From Streptomyces peucetius (lineage in GTDB: Bacteria; Actinomycetota; Actinomycetes; Streptomycetales; Streptomycetaceae): a DNA stretch of 64,000 nt. Shown here in pieces: positions 18,796 through 27,284 of the stretch. Under the pieces are notes generated by a model that did not search any database, was not told where the DNA came from, and worked only from the letters and a program-made list of their open reading frames with translations. Position 1 is the stretch's first letter. Each line of letters starts with the position of its first letter. The DNA is taken from NCBI RefSeq assembly GCF_025854275.1, contig NZ_CP107567.1:1364001-1428000 (forward strand), in the 5' to 3' direction. A program made the position numbers and the translations under genes.

Positions 18796-18824
18796 AGGCC
18801 GGTCCGTCTTCGACGGACCGGCCT
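18796..18824. terminator. Hairpin between exonuclease gene and tRNA-Val
   Basis: 12-bp perfect stem (18796-18807 with 18813-18824) with loop cttcg. It lies 19 bp after the exonuclease stop and 7 bp beyond the 3' end of the minus-strand tRNA, so it can terminate both. Confidence 0.75.
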
Positions 18825-18831
18825 CTCCCGG

Positions 18832-18903
18832 TGGGCGATACTGGGTTCGAACCAGTGACCTCTTCGGTGTGAACGAAGCGCTCTCCCACTGAGCTAATCG
18901 CCC
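18832..18903 (-). tRNA. tRNA-Val (anticodon CAC), copy 1
   Basis: 72-nt cloverleaf read on the minus strand: acceptor GGGCGAT paired with ATCGCCC, D arm GCTC-GAGC, anticodon stem CTTCG/CGAAG around TTCACAC (anticodon CAC, reads GTG), T arm ACTGG-TTCGAAC-CCAGT. CCA is not encoded. Identical to the copy at 22070-22141. Confidence 0.97.
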
Positions 18904-18942
18904 GGGAACGGACTGAACCATACAGGGATCCGCGGGCTTGGT

Positions 18943-19389
18943 TCAAACTGCTTCGAGGTACGCCTCCAGCCCTCGCCGTCCACCGCGCATCATCAGCGCG
19001 TGGTTGGCGCGGAAGAAGGGGCGGCAGGGGATCGCGAGCCGTCTCATCAGGGGCTTGCGCACGACGACTTCCTGCTCGTACAGCACCCGGGTGCCTCTGC
19101 CGCCTGCCCGCAGGGTCCATCGCGACCATCCCTCGAGGTCCCCCGCCATCCCGATCTCCAGCACACCGCCCGCCGGGTCGCGGCGCTGTGCGCGGACGCT
19201 GACACACAGGTCGTACGGGAGGAGCGAACGGAACCGGGCGATGCCGGAGTCGTCGTCGGCGGGTCTCACCTCGCGCACCTGGGGCCACCAGCGAGGGTAG
19301 TCCTCGGCTCTGGACAGCACGTCGTAGACCCGGCTCGGTGCGGCGGGCAGGTCCCAGGAGCTGCGGAAGCGGTAGCGGCACCAGTCCAT
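18943..19389 (-). CDS. SRPBCC (polyketide cyclase/START-like) family protein
   Basis: 148 residues of the START/Bet v1-like fold: RYRFRSSWDLPAAPSRVYDVLSRAEDYPRWWPQVREV opens with the classic helix and Trp-Trp-Pro-rich turn, and TLRAGGRGTRVLYEQEVVVRKP forms late strands before the long C-terminal helix. Such proteins bind a hydrophobic ligand in a central cavity; the ligand here is unknown. Stand-alone gene, divergent from the large membrane protein. Confidence 0.82.
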   Translation of the reverse strand: MDWCRYRFRSSWDLPAAPSRVYDVLSRAEDYPRWWPQVREVRPADDDSGIARFRSLLPYDLCVSVRAQRRDPAGGVLEIGMAGDLEGWSRWTLRAGGRGTRVLYEQEVVVRKPLMRRLAIPCRPFFRANHALMMRGGRRGLEAYLEAV

Positions 19390-19481
19390 GGGTCAAGTCT
19401 GCGCCTCCCGGGGCCGGTACTCAGCGGGATCTGAGTATCCGCACCCATGCCGGCGACTGTGGCGGCGGCCACACTGCGGCC

Positions 19482-21998
19482 ATGGAGAACGTGCCGTCAC
19501 CGGCGGAGGAACTGGCGATGCTCGATCGTGAGCTGCGTCAACTGGATGCGCGGCGTGGCCAGTTGCTGGCCCGCCGGGCCTGGCTGCTGGCCGCGCTGCG
19601 TCCTGCTGCCGCACCACTCGCACCGCCGGTGGCGCCGCCGGCCGGCTTCGGCGGTCCGGCCGCGTCGCCCGAGACCTCGGCGCCGGGTGTGCAGAACCTG
19701 CTGCTGACGCTGGGTGGTGTGCTGCTGGCGATCGCGGCGATCGCCTTCACTCTCGTCAGCTGGGGCGAGATGGGCATCGGGGGGCGTGCGGTGGTCCTGG
19801 GCGCGGTGACGGTCGCGGCTCTCGGCACGCCGGCCGTGCTGCTGCGCCGGGGTCTGGCCGCGACGGCGGAGTCCGTGGCCGTGCTGGGTCTGGTGCTGAC
19901 GGTGCTCGACGCGTACGCCTTGCACCGTACGGTGCTCGCGGGCACGGACGGGCTCGGCTACTCGGCCGTGGCGTCGGCGGCGCTCGCGGCCCTGTGGTGC
20001 GGGTACGGGGTGTCGCTGCCGCGCCTGCGCTCGCCGCTGCCAGCGGCTGTGGCGGCCGCGCAGCTTCCGTTGCCGCTGTGGGCACTGACCGCCGATGCCG
20101 CCGCGCCGCCGATGGAGTGGGCGCTGCTGCTGACCGCCGTGCTGGACGTGGCCGTCGTGCTGTGGACGCGGCCTGCCGCGGTGCGGGTGGTCGCGTGGGC
20201 GGGGGCCGGGGTGACGGGCGGCGGGGCTCTGCTGATGGGGGTGTTCCGGTCGTCGGTGGCGGACGGTGCGGGGGCTGCCGCCGGTCCGGCGGTGCTGCTG
20301 GTCGTGGCGGCGGCGGTGGCGTTGTTCGCCGCGTGGCAGGTGCCTGCGGCGGGCCGGCTCTCCGCCCTGTCTGTCCTGGCGGTGGTGGCGGGCGCCGGCG
20401 GTGTGATCCGCGCGGTGGTGCCGGACGGCTGGGCGGTCACGGGTTACCTGCTCTGCGCGGTGGCCGTGCTGGGCGTCGCGCGGGCCGTGCTGCCGGGGCG
20501 GCTGCTGCCCGGTGCGGCAGGCGCGGCCGGTGCGGTGCATGTGGCCGCGGTGGCGACGGCGCTGCCGTTGACGCTGATGGCGCTGGCGGGTCCTGCGGTG
20601 CTGCTGGCCGACGTCTGGTCCGGCACGTCGTCCCTGCCGGATCCGGACGCCACGACGAGGGATCTGCTGCCGATTCCGGTCGTGCTGTTGATCGCCGCTG
20701 CGGTGCCGGCCGCGGTCGCGCGTCAGTACGTCCCGGCCGCCGCTTCACCGACCGCGCCCGGCCCGACGGGAGCCTCTGCGAAGCCGCGGGGTCCCGGCGG
20801 GGACGAACCGGCCGGGGACCGGGGAGCACCCGCCGGACCGGCTCCTGCCGGGGCCTGTGGGCCGGGGACGCCGGCCGCCGGACGGCTGCGGGACGCCGCG
20901 CGTTGCGGGGCTCTGGTGTCGGTGTGGGCGGCGCTGACGGTCGTGCCGCTCGTGCTCGGTGCGGCCCACGCCGCCGCTGTCCTGTGGCAGCTGGCGCTGA
21001 CGACGGCAGTGCTCGTGCTCGGTGCCCGCCGGGCCGGCGCCGTGGCGACCACCGCGCTGGTGTGTGCGCTCGGCGGATCGGTGAGCGTCGCGCTGCTGTC
21101 CCTCGCGACGCGGCCGGCGACGTTCGCCGTGCTCGGTGCTCTGGTCGTGGCGCTCGCGGCGGCCGCGCCGCGGACCCGCGGTCCGGTCCAGGCACTGCTC
21201 GCCTGTACGGCGACGCTCTACGGTGCCGCCCTCGCCGGGGCGTCGGCCGCGGCCTGGGAGCTGCCGCCGCACCGTGCCGCAATGCTGCTGCTGGCTGTGC
21301 CGGCGGCGACCGCGCTGGTCGGCGCCGTGCTGCGGCGCCGACCGGCCGCCCTGCCCGTGGAGGTCACGGGCGCGGCGGCGGGCCTCGTCGCGCTGCCGCT
21401 CGCGGCGGGCGATGCGCCGACGCTGGCGCTGGTCCTCGCGCTGGCCGGGGTGATCGCCGCGGGTACGGCCGTCCGCCCGGAGCGGCGTCCGGTCGCCGGC
21501 GTGGTCGCGGCGGTCCTGTTCGTGGCGGCGACGTGGGTGCGGCTGGCCGCCTCGGACGTCGCGTCCCCTGAGGCGTACACGCTGCCGGTCACCGTCCCGG
21601 CGCTGGCCGTCGGTGTGCTGCGGCGCCGCCGGGACGCGCAGTCGTCGTCGTGGACGGCGTACGGGCCGGGCCTGGCGGCGACCCTCGTGCCGAGCCTCGT
21701 CGCCGCCTGGGGCGACGAGCACTGGCTGCGTCCGCTGCTGCTGGGACTCGCGGCGCTGACGGTCACCCTGGTGGGGGCGAGGTGGCGGCTGCAGGCGCTG
21801 CTGGTGCTCGGCGGCGCGGTGCTGGCGCTGGTCGCGCTGCACGAGCTGGCGCCGTACGTGGTGCAGGTCGTCGGGGCGCTGCCCCGCTGGCTCCCGCCGG
21901 CGTTCGCCGGCCTGCTGCTGCTCGCGGTCGGGGCGACGTACGAGCAGCGTCTGCATGACGCCCGCAGGCTGCGGGACCACCTGAGCCGGATGCGGTGA
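19482..21998 (+). CDS. Very large polytopic membrane protein of unknown function
   Basis: 838 residues. A short charged coiled-coil-like N-terminus (EELAMLDRELRQLDARRGQLLARRAWLL) is followed by a Pro/Ala linker and then by many hydrophobic helices (well over 20 by eye) made mostly of Ala, Val, Leu and Gly, interrupted near residue 430-470 by a Pro/Gly-rich loop. No transporter motif is recognised. The arrangement (coiled coil then stacked helices) is like other Streptomyces membrane proteins sometimes labelled DUF2157-like. ATG at 19482 chosen because the 19447 ATG is in another frame. Convergent with a tRNA gene. Confidence 0.8.
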   Translation: MENVPSPAEELAMLDRELRQLDARRGQLLARRAWLLAALRPAAAPLAPPVAPPAGFGGPAASPETSAPGVQNLLLTLGGVLLAIAAIAFTLVSWGEMGIGGRAVVLGAVTVAALGTPAVLLRRGLAATAESVAVLGLVLTVLDAYALHRTVLAGTDGLGYSAVASAALAALWCGYGVSLPRLRSPLPAAVAAAQLPLPLWALTADAAAPPMEWALLLTAVLDVAVVLWTRPAAVRVVAWAGAGVTGGGALLMGVFRSSVADGAGAAAGPAVLLVVAAAVALFAAWQVPAAGRLSALSVLAVVAGAGGVIRAVVPDGWAVTGYLLCAVAVLGVARAVLPGRLLPGAAGAAGAVHVAAVATALPLTLMALAGPAVLLADVWSGTSSLPDPDATTRDLLPIPVVLLIAAAVPAAVARQYVPAAASPTAPGPTGASAKPRGPGGDEPAGDRGAPAGPAPAGACGPGTPAAGRLRDAARCGALVSVWAALTVVPLVLGAAHAAAVLWQLALTTAVLVLGARRAGAVATTALVCALGGSVSVALLSLATRPATFAVLGALVVALAAAAPRTRGPVQALLACTATLYGAALAGASAAAWELPPHRAAMLLLAVPAATALVGAVLRRRPAALPVEVTGAAAGLVALPLAAGDAPTLALVLALAGVIAAGTAVRPERRPVAGVVAAVLFVAATWVRLAASDVASPEAYTLPVTVPALAVGVLRRRRDAQSSSWTAYGPGLAATLVPSLVAAWGDEHWLRPLLLGLAALTVTLVGARWRLQALLVLGGAVLALVALHELAPYVVQVVGALPRWLPPAFAGLLLLAVGATYEQRLHDARRLRDHLSRMR

Positions 21999-22026
21999 CG
22001 GGAAGGGTCGGCGGACGCGCCGACGA

Positions 22027-22062
22027 CGAAGCCCCGGAGACTTCCAAGTCTCCGGGGCTTCG
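22027..22062. terminator. Bidirectional hairpin after the large membrane protein
   Basis: Perfect 17-bp stem (22027-22043 with 22046-22062) with only a two-base apex, 28 bp after the membrane protein stop and 7 bp from the 3' end of the minus-strand tRNA-Val, so it serves both transcripts. Confidence 0.8.
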
Positions 22063-22069
22063 GTCCGGG

Positions 22070-22141
22070 TGGGCGATACTGGGTTCGAACCAGTGACCTC
22101 TTCGGTGTGAACGAAGCGCTCTCCCACTGAGCTAATCGCCC
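22070..22141 (-). tRNA. tRNA-Val (anticodon CAC), copy 2
   Basis: Exact duplicate of the 72-nt tRNA at 18832-18903 on the same strand, 3.2 kb away, again preceded on the 3' side by a strong hairpin. The flanking few bases (cgggt/cccggg) match as well; beyond that the surroundings differ. Confidence 0.97.
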
Positions 22142-22222
22142 GGGCGCACCGCAAACATTACCGCATGTCGGAGGTGCTCCAGGCCGCGGTCCGGGGCAAG
22201 GCAGCCCCGGACCGTCCTCCGG

Positions 22223-22711
22223 TCACTGGTCGAGCTTCCACGGCATGGCGAGGCCGAACTTCCAGAGGTAGATGCCGCAGAGCACCGCGACGATGACGAG
22301 GCCGATCGTGGTGAGGATGATGTTGCGACGCCGGACCTTGGGATCGAGGGCGCGCTGAGCCGCCTCGGTGACCTTGCGCTTGGTCCAGCGCAGGACCAGC
22401 TGGGCCCAGACGAACTCGGTCGCCCAGATCGCCATGCCGCCGAAGATCACGACCCAGCCGGGTCCGGGCAGCACCAGCATCGAGACGCCGGCGGCGACGA
22501 CGGCGAGGCCGACGATGAAGACGCCGACCTGCCAGCTCACATGCAGTGGCTTGGATCGCTTGATGAAGTGCGGTGCCCTGGAGCCGAGCTCCGGTTCCTC
22601 CTTCGCGGCCTCCGGGACCGGCTCCGCCGTCCCCGCCGTCACGTCCCCCGTCACGGGGCGGTCCGCCGTCGCTGCGGCGTGCTCGCCCCGCTCGTCACTC
22701 TGCGCTTTCAT
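22223..22711 (-). CDS. PGPGW-motif transmembrane protein
   Basis: 162 residues with two membrane helices in the middle (around VGVFIVGLAVVAAGVSMLV) and one near the C-terminus (ILTTIGLVIVAVLCGIYLW). The motif LPGPGWVVIFGGMAIWATEF is the signature of the actinobacterial PGPGW family. The first 45 residues are a disordered Ala/Glu tail. Function unknown. Divergent from ssgB with 210 bp between the start codons. Confidence 0.85.
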   Translation of the reverse strand: MKAQSDERGEHAAATADRPVTGDVTAGTAEPVPEAAKEEPELGSRAPHFIKRSKPLHVSWQVGVFIVGLAVVAAGVSMLVLPGPGWVVIFGGMAIWATEFVWAQLVLRWTKRKVTEAAQRALDPKVRRRNIILTTIGLVIVAVLCGIYLWKFGLAMPWKLDQ

Positions 22712-22921
22712 ACGTCCAAAGCTACCGGATCGAACTCGATCACCCCGGATCGAACCGGGTCACCGGAATGGCCGTACAACGCAAAGTAATGCACCGCCGT
22801 ACGAGCGACCTGAAGGATCCCAAAACGGTCAGAGGGGTTTACAACGGCACCCCAGGTGGCATGTCGATTTCGCCGACGTGCGAATCCCCGAGCGCACACT
22901 GAGCGAAAGGCCCTGGCGCTT

Positions 22922-23335
22922 ATGAACACCACGGTCAGCTGCGAGCTGCACCTGCGCCTCGTTGTATCGAGCGAGTCCTCACTGCCTGTACCCGCGGGCC
23001 TGCGGTATGACACGGCCGATCCTTATGCCGTGCACGCCACCTTCCACACCGGAGCCGAAGAGACGGTCGAGTGGGTCTTCGCCCGCGACCTTCTCGCCGA
23101 GGGCCTGCACAGGCCCACCGGCACGGGCGACGTACGCGTCTGGCCGTCACGCAGCCATGGCCAGGGCGTCGTCTGCATCGCGCTGAGCTCCCCGGAGGGC
23201 GAGGCACTGCTCGAGGCCCCGGCGCGGGCCCTGGAAGCGTTCCTCAAGCGGACGGACGCCGCGGTGCCTCCGGGCACCGAGCATCGGCACTTCGATCTCG
23301 ACACGGAGCTGTCGCACATTCTGGCCGAGAACTGA
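22922..23335 (+). CDS. ssgB: Sporulation-specific cell division protein SsgB
   Basis: 137 residues and, as I recall the family, almost identical to SsgB of S. coelicolor (MNTTVSCELHLRLVV start, WPSRSHGQG core). SsgB is an SsgA-like protein that recruits FtsZ to future septum sites in aerial hyphae and is essential for sporulation. It binds the membrane-linked partner SsgA and stimulates FtsZ polymerisation. ATG at 22922; an AAAGG lies 11 nt upstream. In S. coelicolor it is transcribed from a sigma-H-dependent promoter; I cannot confirm one here. The presence of this gene strongly supports Streptomyces. Confidence 0.97.
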   Translation: MNTTVSCELHLRLVVSSESSLPVPAGLRYDTADPYAVHATFHTGAEETVEWVFARDLLAEGLHRPTGTGDVRVWPSRSHGQGVVCIALSSPEGEALLEAPARALEAFLKRTDAAVPPGTEHRHFDLDTELSHILAEN

Positions 23336-23362
23336 CTCCAGTCCGGCCGGCCGAAAGCCGCA

Positions 23363-23393
23363 CGGCGCCGTCCGTCTCGGGGAGACGGCGCCG
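23363..23393 (+). terminator. Hairpin downstream of ssgB
   Basis: Ten-base arms (23363-23372 with 23384-23393) around an 11-nt loop, 28 bp past the ssgB stop, with GC-rich stem and no T-tract. A second weaker palindrome follows before the next gene. Likely ends ssgB transcription. Confidence 0.6.
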
Positions 23394-23537
23394 CGCGGAC
23401 AACCTCATACGGCGAACACCGGCGCCGTCGTCGCGGAATCCACCGCGGCGGCGGCGCCGGTGCGCTCTCGGCACGAACCGCTAGAGTCAGCGCAATTCGG
23501 CGGGCACCGGCCCGCATCCGGCCAGGGAGCGAATTAC

Positions 23538-24095
23538 GTGCTGATCCCCCACGACACCCGTAGCGCCCTCGACACCGTCGTCGACCTGATGAACACCGCA
23601 CCGGAGAGCGGCCAGGACGACGATCTGGCGAATGTCGAAGCGCTCTACGACTTCGTACGGAAGCACTCGGTCAGCGGCGTGGGGGAACTGACCCAGCGGG
23701 ATCTCAGGGCGGTGCACGGCATCCGCGCGCTGTTCGCGGAGGTGTTCGCGGCGCCCGACAGCAGGAGCGCCGCGGAGACGATCAACCGGCTGGTGGCGGC
23801 GGCCGGTACGACTCCGCAGCTCACGGACCACGACGGTCACCATTGGCATGTCCACTACTTCGCACCGGGCGCCTCGGTGGCGGACCATCTCGCGGCGGAC
23901 TGCGGGATGGCGCTGGCGTTCATCGTCGTCGCCGGTGAGCAGGAGCGGCTGCGGCGCTGTGACGCGCCGGACTGCGGGCGCGCGTTCGTGGACCTGTCAC
24001 GCAACCGGTCACGTCGCTACTGCGACAGCCGCACCTGCGGCAACCGTCTGCATGTCGCCGCATACCGGGCGCGCCGCCGGGAGGCCGCGGGCTGA
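23538..24095 (+). CDS. CGNR zinc-finger / ABATE-domain putative regulator
   Basis: 185 residues. An N-terminal ABATE-like helical domain (LDTVVDLMNTAPES ... LRAVHGIRALFAEVFAA) precedes the C-terminal zinc finger CDAPDCGRAFVDLSRNRSRRYC with the family signature CGNR (about 168-171). Family members are proposed transcriptional or stress regulators; DNA binding by the C-terminal finger is presumed. GTG at 23538 with GGGAG 8 nt upstream. Lies just downstream of ssgB but in its own unit after a hairpin. A second CGNR-type domain, fused to a SARP, occurs at 51868-53205. Confidence 0.9.
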   Translation: MLIPHDTRSALDTVVDLMNTAPESGQDDDLANVEALYDFVRKHSVSGVGELTQRDLRAVHGIRALFAEVFAAPDSRSAAETINRLVAAAGTTPQLTDHDGHHWHVHYFAPGASVADHLAADCGMALAFIVVAGEQERLRRCDAPDCGRAFVDLSRNRSRRYCDSRTCGNRLHVAAYRARRREAAG

Positions 24096-24115
24096 GGGGG
24101 CACCTCGTCGCGGCC

Positions 24116-24268
24116 TCACAGCCAGAAGAGATCGTGGACGGCCGCCATGAGCAGCAGGACGCCGATCACCCCGAGGAAGATCATCAGGGGCGGCTGGGAG
24201 AGCGCGAAGAGGCAACCGCGCGGCTCCTGGGTCGGTGCGGGGGGACGACCCCGCGAGGTATCGAGCAT
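24116..24268 (-). CDS. Small single-pass membrane protein
   Basis: 50 residues from the ATG at 24266-24268 (a longer start at 24322 is possible). Soluble N-terminus rich in Pro/Arg, then one hydrophobic C-terminal helix PLMIFLGVIGVLLLMAAVHD. Convergent with the CGNR gene. No function recognised; the coding call rests on the hydrophobic helix and absence of better alternatives. Confidence 0.45.
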   Translation of the reverse strand: MLDTSRGRPPAPTQEPRGCLFALSQPPLMIFLGVIGVLLLMAAVHDLFWL

Positions 24269-24384
24269 CTCGGGGTGATGATGACGCAGCCCGGACCCCG
24301 GTGATCGACCAACACGCCCCATGGGCAGGGTTGTTCATCACATCCCGTGGCGCGGCGCCGGACGGGGTCCCCGGCCGGCGGGCG

Positions 24385-24855
24385 TCAGATGCCGTGCTTC
24401 TTGAGGATCGCCTCGATGTCGCTGAAGTCGTCGTCCGCCGCGGACGCCTTGGGCCGGGCGGCCTTGGATGCTTCGGCGGCCTTGGGTGCTTCGGCGGCCG
24501 GGGCGGAGCCGCCCAGCGAGGGCCGGGAGGCGGCGGGTTCGACGGTGTCCCCGCGGGCCGCCGCGGCAGCCGCCTTGCGTTCCTTCCGGGAGCCGCCCGC
24601 TCGGCGCCGCTCGACGGCCCGGGTGGTGATGAACAGCAGCCATGCGCCACCGAGGAGACCGAAGCCGACCCAGGCGGTCGGGCTGAAGGCCGTGCTGACG
24701 GCCCAGTCGACGGCTCCGGTCATCACCAGGCCGACGGGCACCAGGGAGTAGGCCGCGATACGCGCCGCGGCGAGGAAGCGCCTGCGGTACGCCGTGATCG
24801 CGGCGATGCCCAGGCCCGCCGCGGACACCGCGGAACAAATGGTCTCGGCAAGCAT
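24385..24855 (-). CDS. Membrane protein with low-complexity Lys/Ala tail
   Basis: 156 residues. Three membrane helices in the first 80 residues (ICSAVSAAGLGIAAITAYR; AAYSLVPVGLVMTGAV; AWVGFGLLGGAWLLFITT), then a disordered tail with KAAEAPKAAEASKAARPK-type repeats ending in the acidic DDDFSDIEAILKKHGI. GGAGG lies 6 nt before the ATG at 24853-24855. The acidic C-terminal helix may be a docking peptide. Family unrecognised; single gene divergent from the DsbA-like gene. Confidence 0.75.
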   Translation of the reverse strand: MLAETICSAVSAAGLGIAAITAYRRRFLAAARIAAYSLVPVGLVMTGAVDWAVSTAFSPTAWVGFGLLGGAWLLFITTRAVERRRAGGSRKERKAAAAAARGDTVEPAASRPSLGGSAPAAEAPKAAEASKAARPKASAADDDFSDIEAILKKHGI

Positions 24856-25031
24856 CCGGTCCTCCAGGCATAGGCGGCTTGAGCGCTTGTGTCCCTTCCA
24901 TCCTGCACCGCCGAGGGGGTCCGGGGCCACGGTCCGGGGCGGGGCCGGTCACATCTGGGGGAGATCTCCGGGGCGGCCTCCGCCCCAGGTCCCGGTTGGG
25001 GCGGCGGCCGCCGGGCTGGGAGACTGGCGGC

Positions 25032-25544
25032 ATGAGCGACTCCTCGACCGGCTCCCCCGTCGTCCTCGACGTCTGGTGCGAGCTCCAGTGCTCCGACTGT
25101 CACAGCGCCCTGGAGGACCTGCGGGCCCTCCGGGCCCGCTACGGCGACCGGCTGGAACTGCGACTGCGGCACTTCCCCCTCGACAAGCACAAGTACGCGT
25201 TCACCGCGGCGCAGGCCGCGGAGGAGGCGGCGGCCCAGGGCCAGGCGTGGCCGTACGTGGAGGCGGTGCTGGCGCGCACCGAGGAGCTGGCCGTCAGGGG
25301 CGAGCCCCTGCTGCTGGACATCGCGCGCGAACTAGGCCTGGACGCCGAGGAGTTCGACACCGCCCTGGTCGACGGCCGGCACATTCTGATCGTCGATGCC
25401 GACCAGGCGGAGGGCAAGGCCATCGGCGTGACCGGCACGCCGACGTACGTCATCGGCACCGAGCGTCTGGACGGCGGCAAGAGCCAGGAAGGGCTGCGCG
25501 CCCGCATCGAGGAGATCGCCGACCGGCTGCTGGCCGGGCAGTGA
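25032..25544 (+). CDS. DsbA/FrnE-like thioredoxin-fold oxidoreductase
   Basis: 170 residues, thioredoxin fold with an inserted helical domain. The N-terminal active site is CELQCSDCHSAL, giving a CxxC (C-S-D-C), and the cis-proline loop is TGTPTYVIG. No signal peptide, so it works in the cytoplasm, like FrnE-type proteins. Possible substrates are unknown. ATG at 25032. Ends 6 bp before the convergent acetyltransferase. Confidence 0.85.
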   Translation: MSDSSTGSPVVLDVWCELQCSDCHSALEDLRALRARYGDRLELRLRHFPLDKHKYAFTAAQAAEEAAAQGQAWPYVEAVLARTEELAVRGEPLLLDIARELGLDAEEFDTALVDGRHILIVDADQAEGKAIGVTGTPTYVIGTERLDGGKSQEGLRARIEEIADRLLAGQ

Positions 25545-25550
25545 GCCTCC

Positions 25551-26390
25551 TCAGAGGAGCCGCTTGACGAGGTTGCGGTGGGTCGTGCGGTAGCCGAGGG
25601 ACTCGTAGAGGGTGCGTGCGGGCTCATTGCCCTCGAAGACGTGCAGCGCGATCAGCCGCTGACCGGCCCCGGCCGCGATCCGTTCGGCGAGCAGCATCAG
25701 AGCCCGTCCGTGACCCCGCCGCCGGAACGCCTCGGCCACCTCGACGTCGAAGACGTACGCCCCGTCCTCGCCGGGGCGCACCTCGCGCTCGGAGAGCCAG
25801 ACGTGGCCGACCGGGGTGCTGTCGGCGAGGAGTATGTGGAGGTGGGCGCCCGGCGTCGCGAGGCCGCCCGGGAGGAGGCGCGCGTGGACGGCCTCCGAGC
25901 GGGCGAGGGCCTCGTCCTCGGGCACGCCGCCGGAGATCCAGTCGCGGGCGAAGTGCCGTACCGCCTGGGCGCGCCAGTGGCCGAACTCCGTCTCGGTCAT
26001 GGGGCGGCCCTCGACGTGCTCGGGCAGTGAGGGCGGCGGCGCGGCCACCTCCTTGATCATGTTGCGGCCGCGTTCCGTGTAGCCGAGGGCGCGGGCCAGG
26101 CGCAGTGCGGGGTCCGCGTCGGCGGGTACGGCCGCGCGGACCTCGGTGCAGTCCCAGCCGCGCAGCACCTCCTCGGCCGCGAGAGCCGCGACGGTGCCGC
26201 GGCCCCGACGGCGGTCGGCGTCGTCGATGCGCAGCGACCGTATGTACCCGACGGGCCGGCCCGCCCCGGGGTCGGCGGCGAGCTCGACGGCGCCGACGGG
26301 TCGGCCGTTCACGCACACGTCGTAGGTACGGGAGGTGGCGCCCGACTCGTCGCGCTGGATCGGCCCGGTGGGCCGCAGGGTTGTCGTCAT
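25551..26390 (-). CDS. Tandem GNAT-family N-acetyltransferase
   Basis: 279 residues containing two GNAT folds. The N-terminal one has the acetyl-CoA motif RIDDADRRRGRGTVAALA, the C-terminal one VAEAFRRRGHGRALMLLAERI, followed by EGNEPARTLYESLGY. Such double GNATs act on diverse amines; the substrate here is unknown. ATG at 26388-26390 is used; an upstream frame extension exists. It is transcribed after pabC on the same strand, across 63 bp. Confidence 0.85.
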   Translation of the reverse strand: MTTTLRPTGPIQRDESGATSRTYDVCVNGRPVGAVELAADPGAGRPVGYIRSLRIDDADRRRGRGTVAALAAEEVLRGWDCTEVRAAVPADADPALRLARALGYTERGRNMIKEVAAPPPSLPEHVEGRPMTETEFGHWRAQAVRHFARDWISGGVPEDEALARSEAVHARLLPGGLATPGAHLHILLADSTPVGHVWLSEREVRPGEDGAYVFDVEVAEAFRRRGHGRALMLLAERIAAGAGQRLIALHVFEGNEPARTLYESLGYRTTHRNLVKRLL

Positions 26391-26453
26391 CGAGGAGTTT
26401 CTACCTGGGCGGCGGCCCTCCGACACCCGGTTTTCCTCCCGATCACGGTTCGG

Positions 26454-27284
26454 TCAGACGGACTTCGGGTTTGGATCCGCCGCCGAGCGCTCCTCGAAGA
26501 CGCGCATCGCCTTCGTCGTCACCGGCCCGGGGCCCTCGCCGATACCGCGCCCGTCGAGGCGTACGACCGCCTGGACGTCGCGGAGCGTGGAGGTCAGGAA
26601 GATCTCCTCGGCGCTGTCGAGCACCTCGAAGGGCAGGTCCGTCTCCTTGGCGCCCGTCCATTCGACGGTCAGGGCGCGGGTGATGCCCGCGAGACAGCCG
26701 GAGGCCAGGGTCGGGGTGTGCAGCTCACCGTCGAGGACGACGAAGACGTTCGAGCCGGTGCCCTCGCAGAGCTGCCCCACGGTGTTGGCGAACAGGGCCT
26801 CGGAGGCGCCGTGCTGGTGGGCCCTCGCGAGCGCGACCACGTTCTCGGCGTAGGAGGTGGTCTTCAGGCCGGTCAGCGCGCCGCGTTCGTTGCGGGTCCA
26901 GGGGACCGTGACGACCGACGTGGTGTCGGGGCGGCGGGCGGTCTCGCCGACCGCGACGATCAGGGTCGGGCCGTCGGCGCCCCGGTCCGAGCCGAGGGGC
27001 GAGAGCCCTCCGGTGTAGGTGATGCGCAGCCGGCCGAGCGGCATCGGGTTGGCGGCCAGCACGGCGGCACAGGCGCGGCGGACCTCGTCGAGATCGGGTT
27101 CCGGCAGTCCGAGCCCCTCGGCGGAGCGGGTGAGGCGTTCCAGATGGCGGGTGAGGGCGAAGGGCCGGCCGTGGACGGCCTTCACGGTCTCGAAGATGCC
27201 GTCGCCCACGGTCATGCCGTGGTCGAGCACGGACACCCGGGCGTTCTCGAGCTCCGAGAGCCCGCCGCCTACCCAAACCTTCAT
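26454..27284 (-). CDS. pabC: Aminodeoxychorismate lyase (class IV aminotransferase fold)
   Basis: PLP-dependent lyase that turns 4-amino-4-deoxychorismate into p-aminobenzoate for folate. 276 residues: VSVLDHGMTVGDGIFETVKA at the N-terminus, the PLP lysine in ALTGLKTTSYAENVV, and the phosphate-binding TGSNVFVV. D-amino acid transaminase-like relatives share the fold, but the position directly after pabB settles the role. The ATG (27282-27284) overlaps the pabB stop as ATGA. Confidence 0.9.
   Translation of the reverse strand: MKVWVGGGLSELENARVSVLDHGMTVGDGIFETVKAVHGRPFALTRHLERLTRSAEGLGLPEPDLDEVRRACAAVLAANPMPLGRLRITYTGGLSPLGSDRGADGPTLIVAVGETARRPDTTSVVTVPWTRNERGALTGLKTTSYAENVVALARAHQHGASEALFANTVGQLCEGTGSNVFVVLDGELHTPTLASGCLAGITRALTVEWTGAKETDLPFEVLDSAEEIFLTSTLRDVQAVVRLDGRGIGEGPGPVTTKAMRVFEERSAADPNPKSV

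Noticed and set aside
19994..21571. 525-codon plus-strand frame within the large membrane gene
   Set aside because: Gly/Arg-rich shadow in another frame; the hydrophobic frame is the real one.
18832..22141. Mobile element bounded by two tRNA-Val genes
   Set aside because: No integrase, excisionase or attachment-site-like partial repeat; both tRNAs are complete and in the same orientation, so simple duplication is enough.
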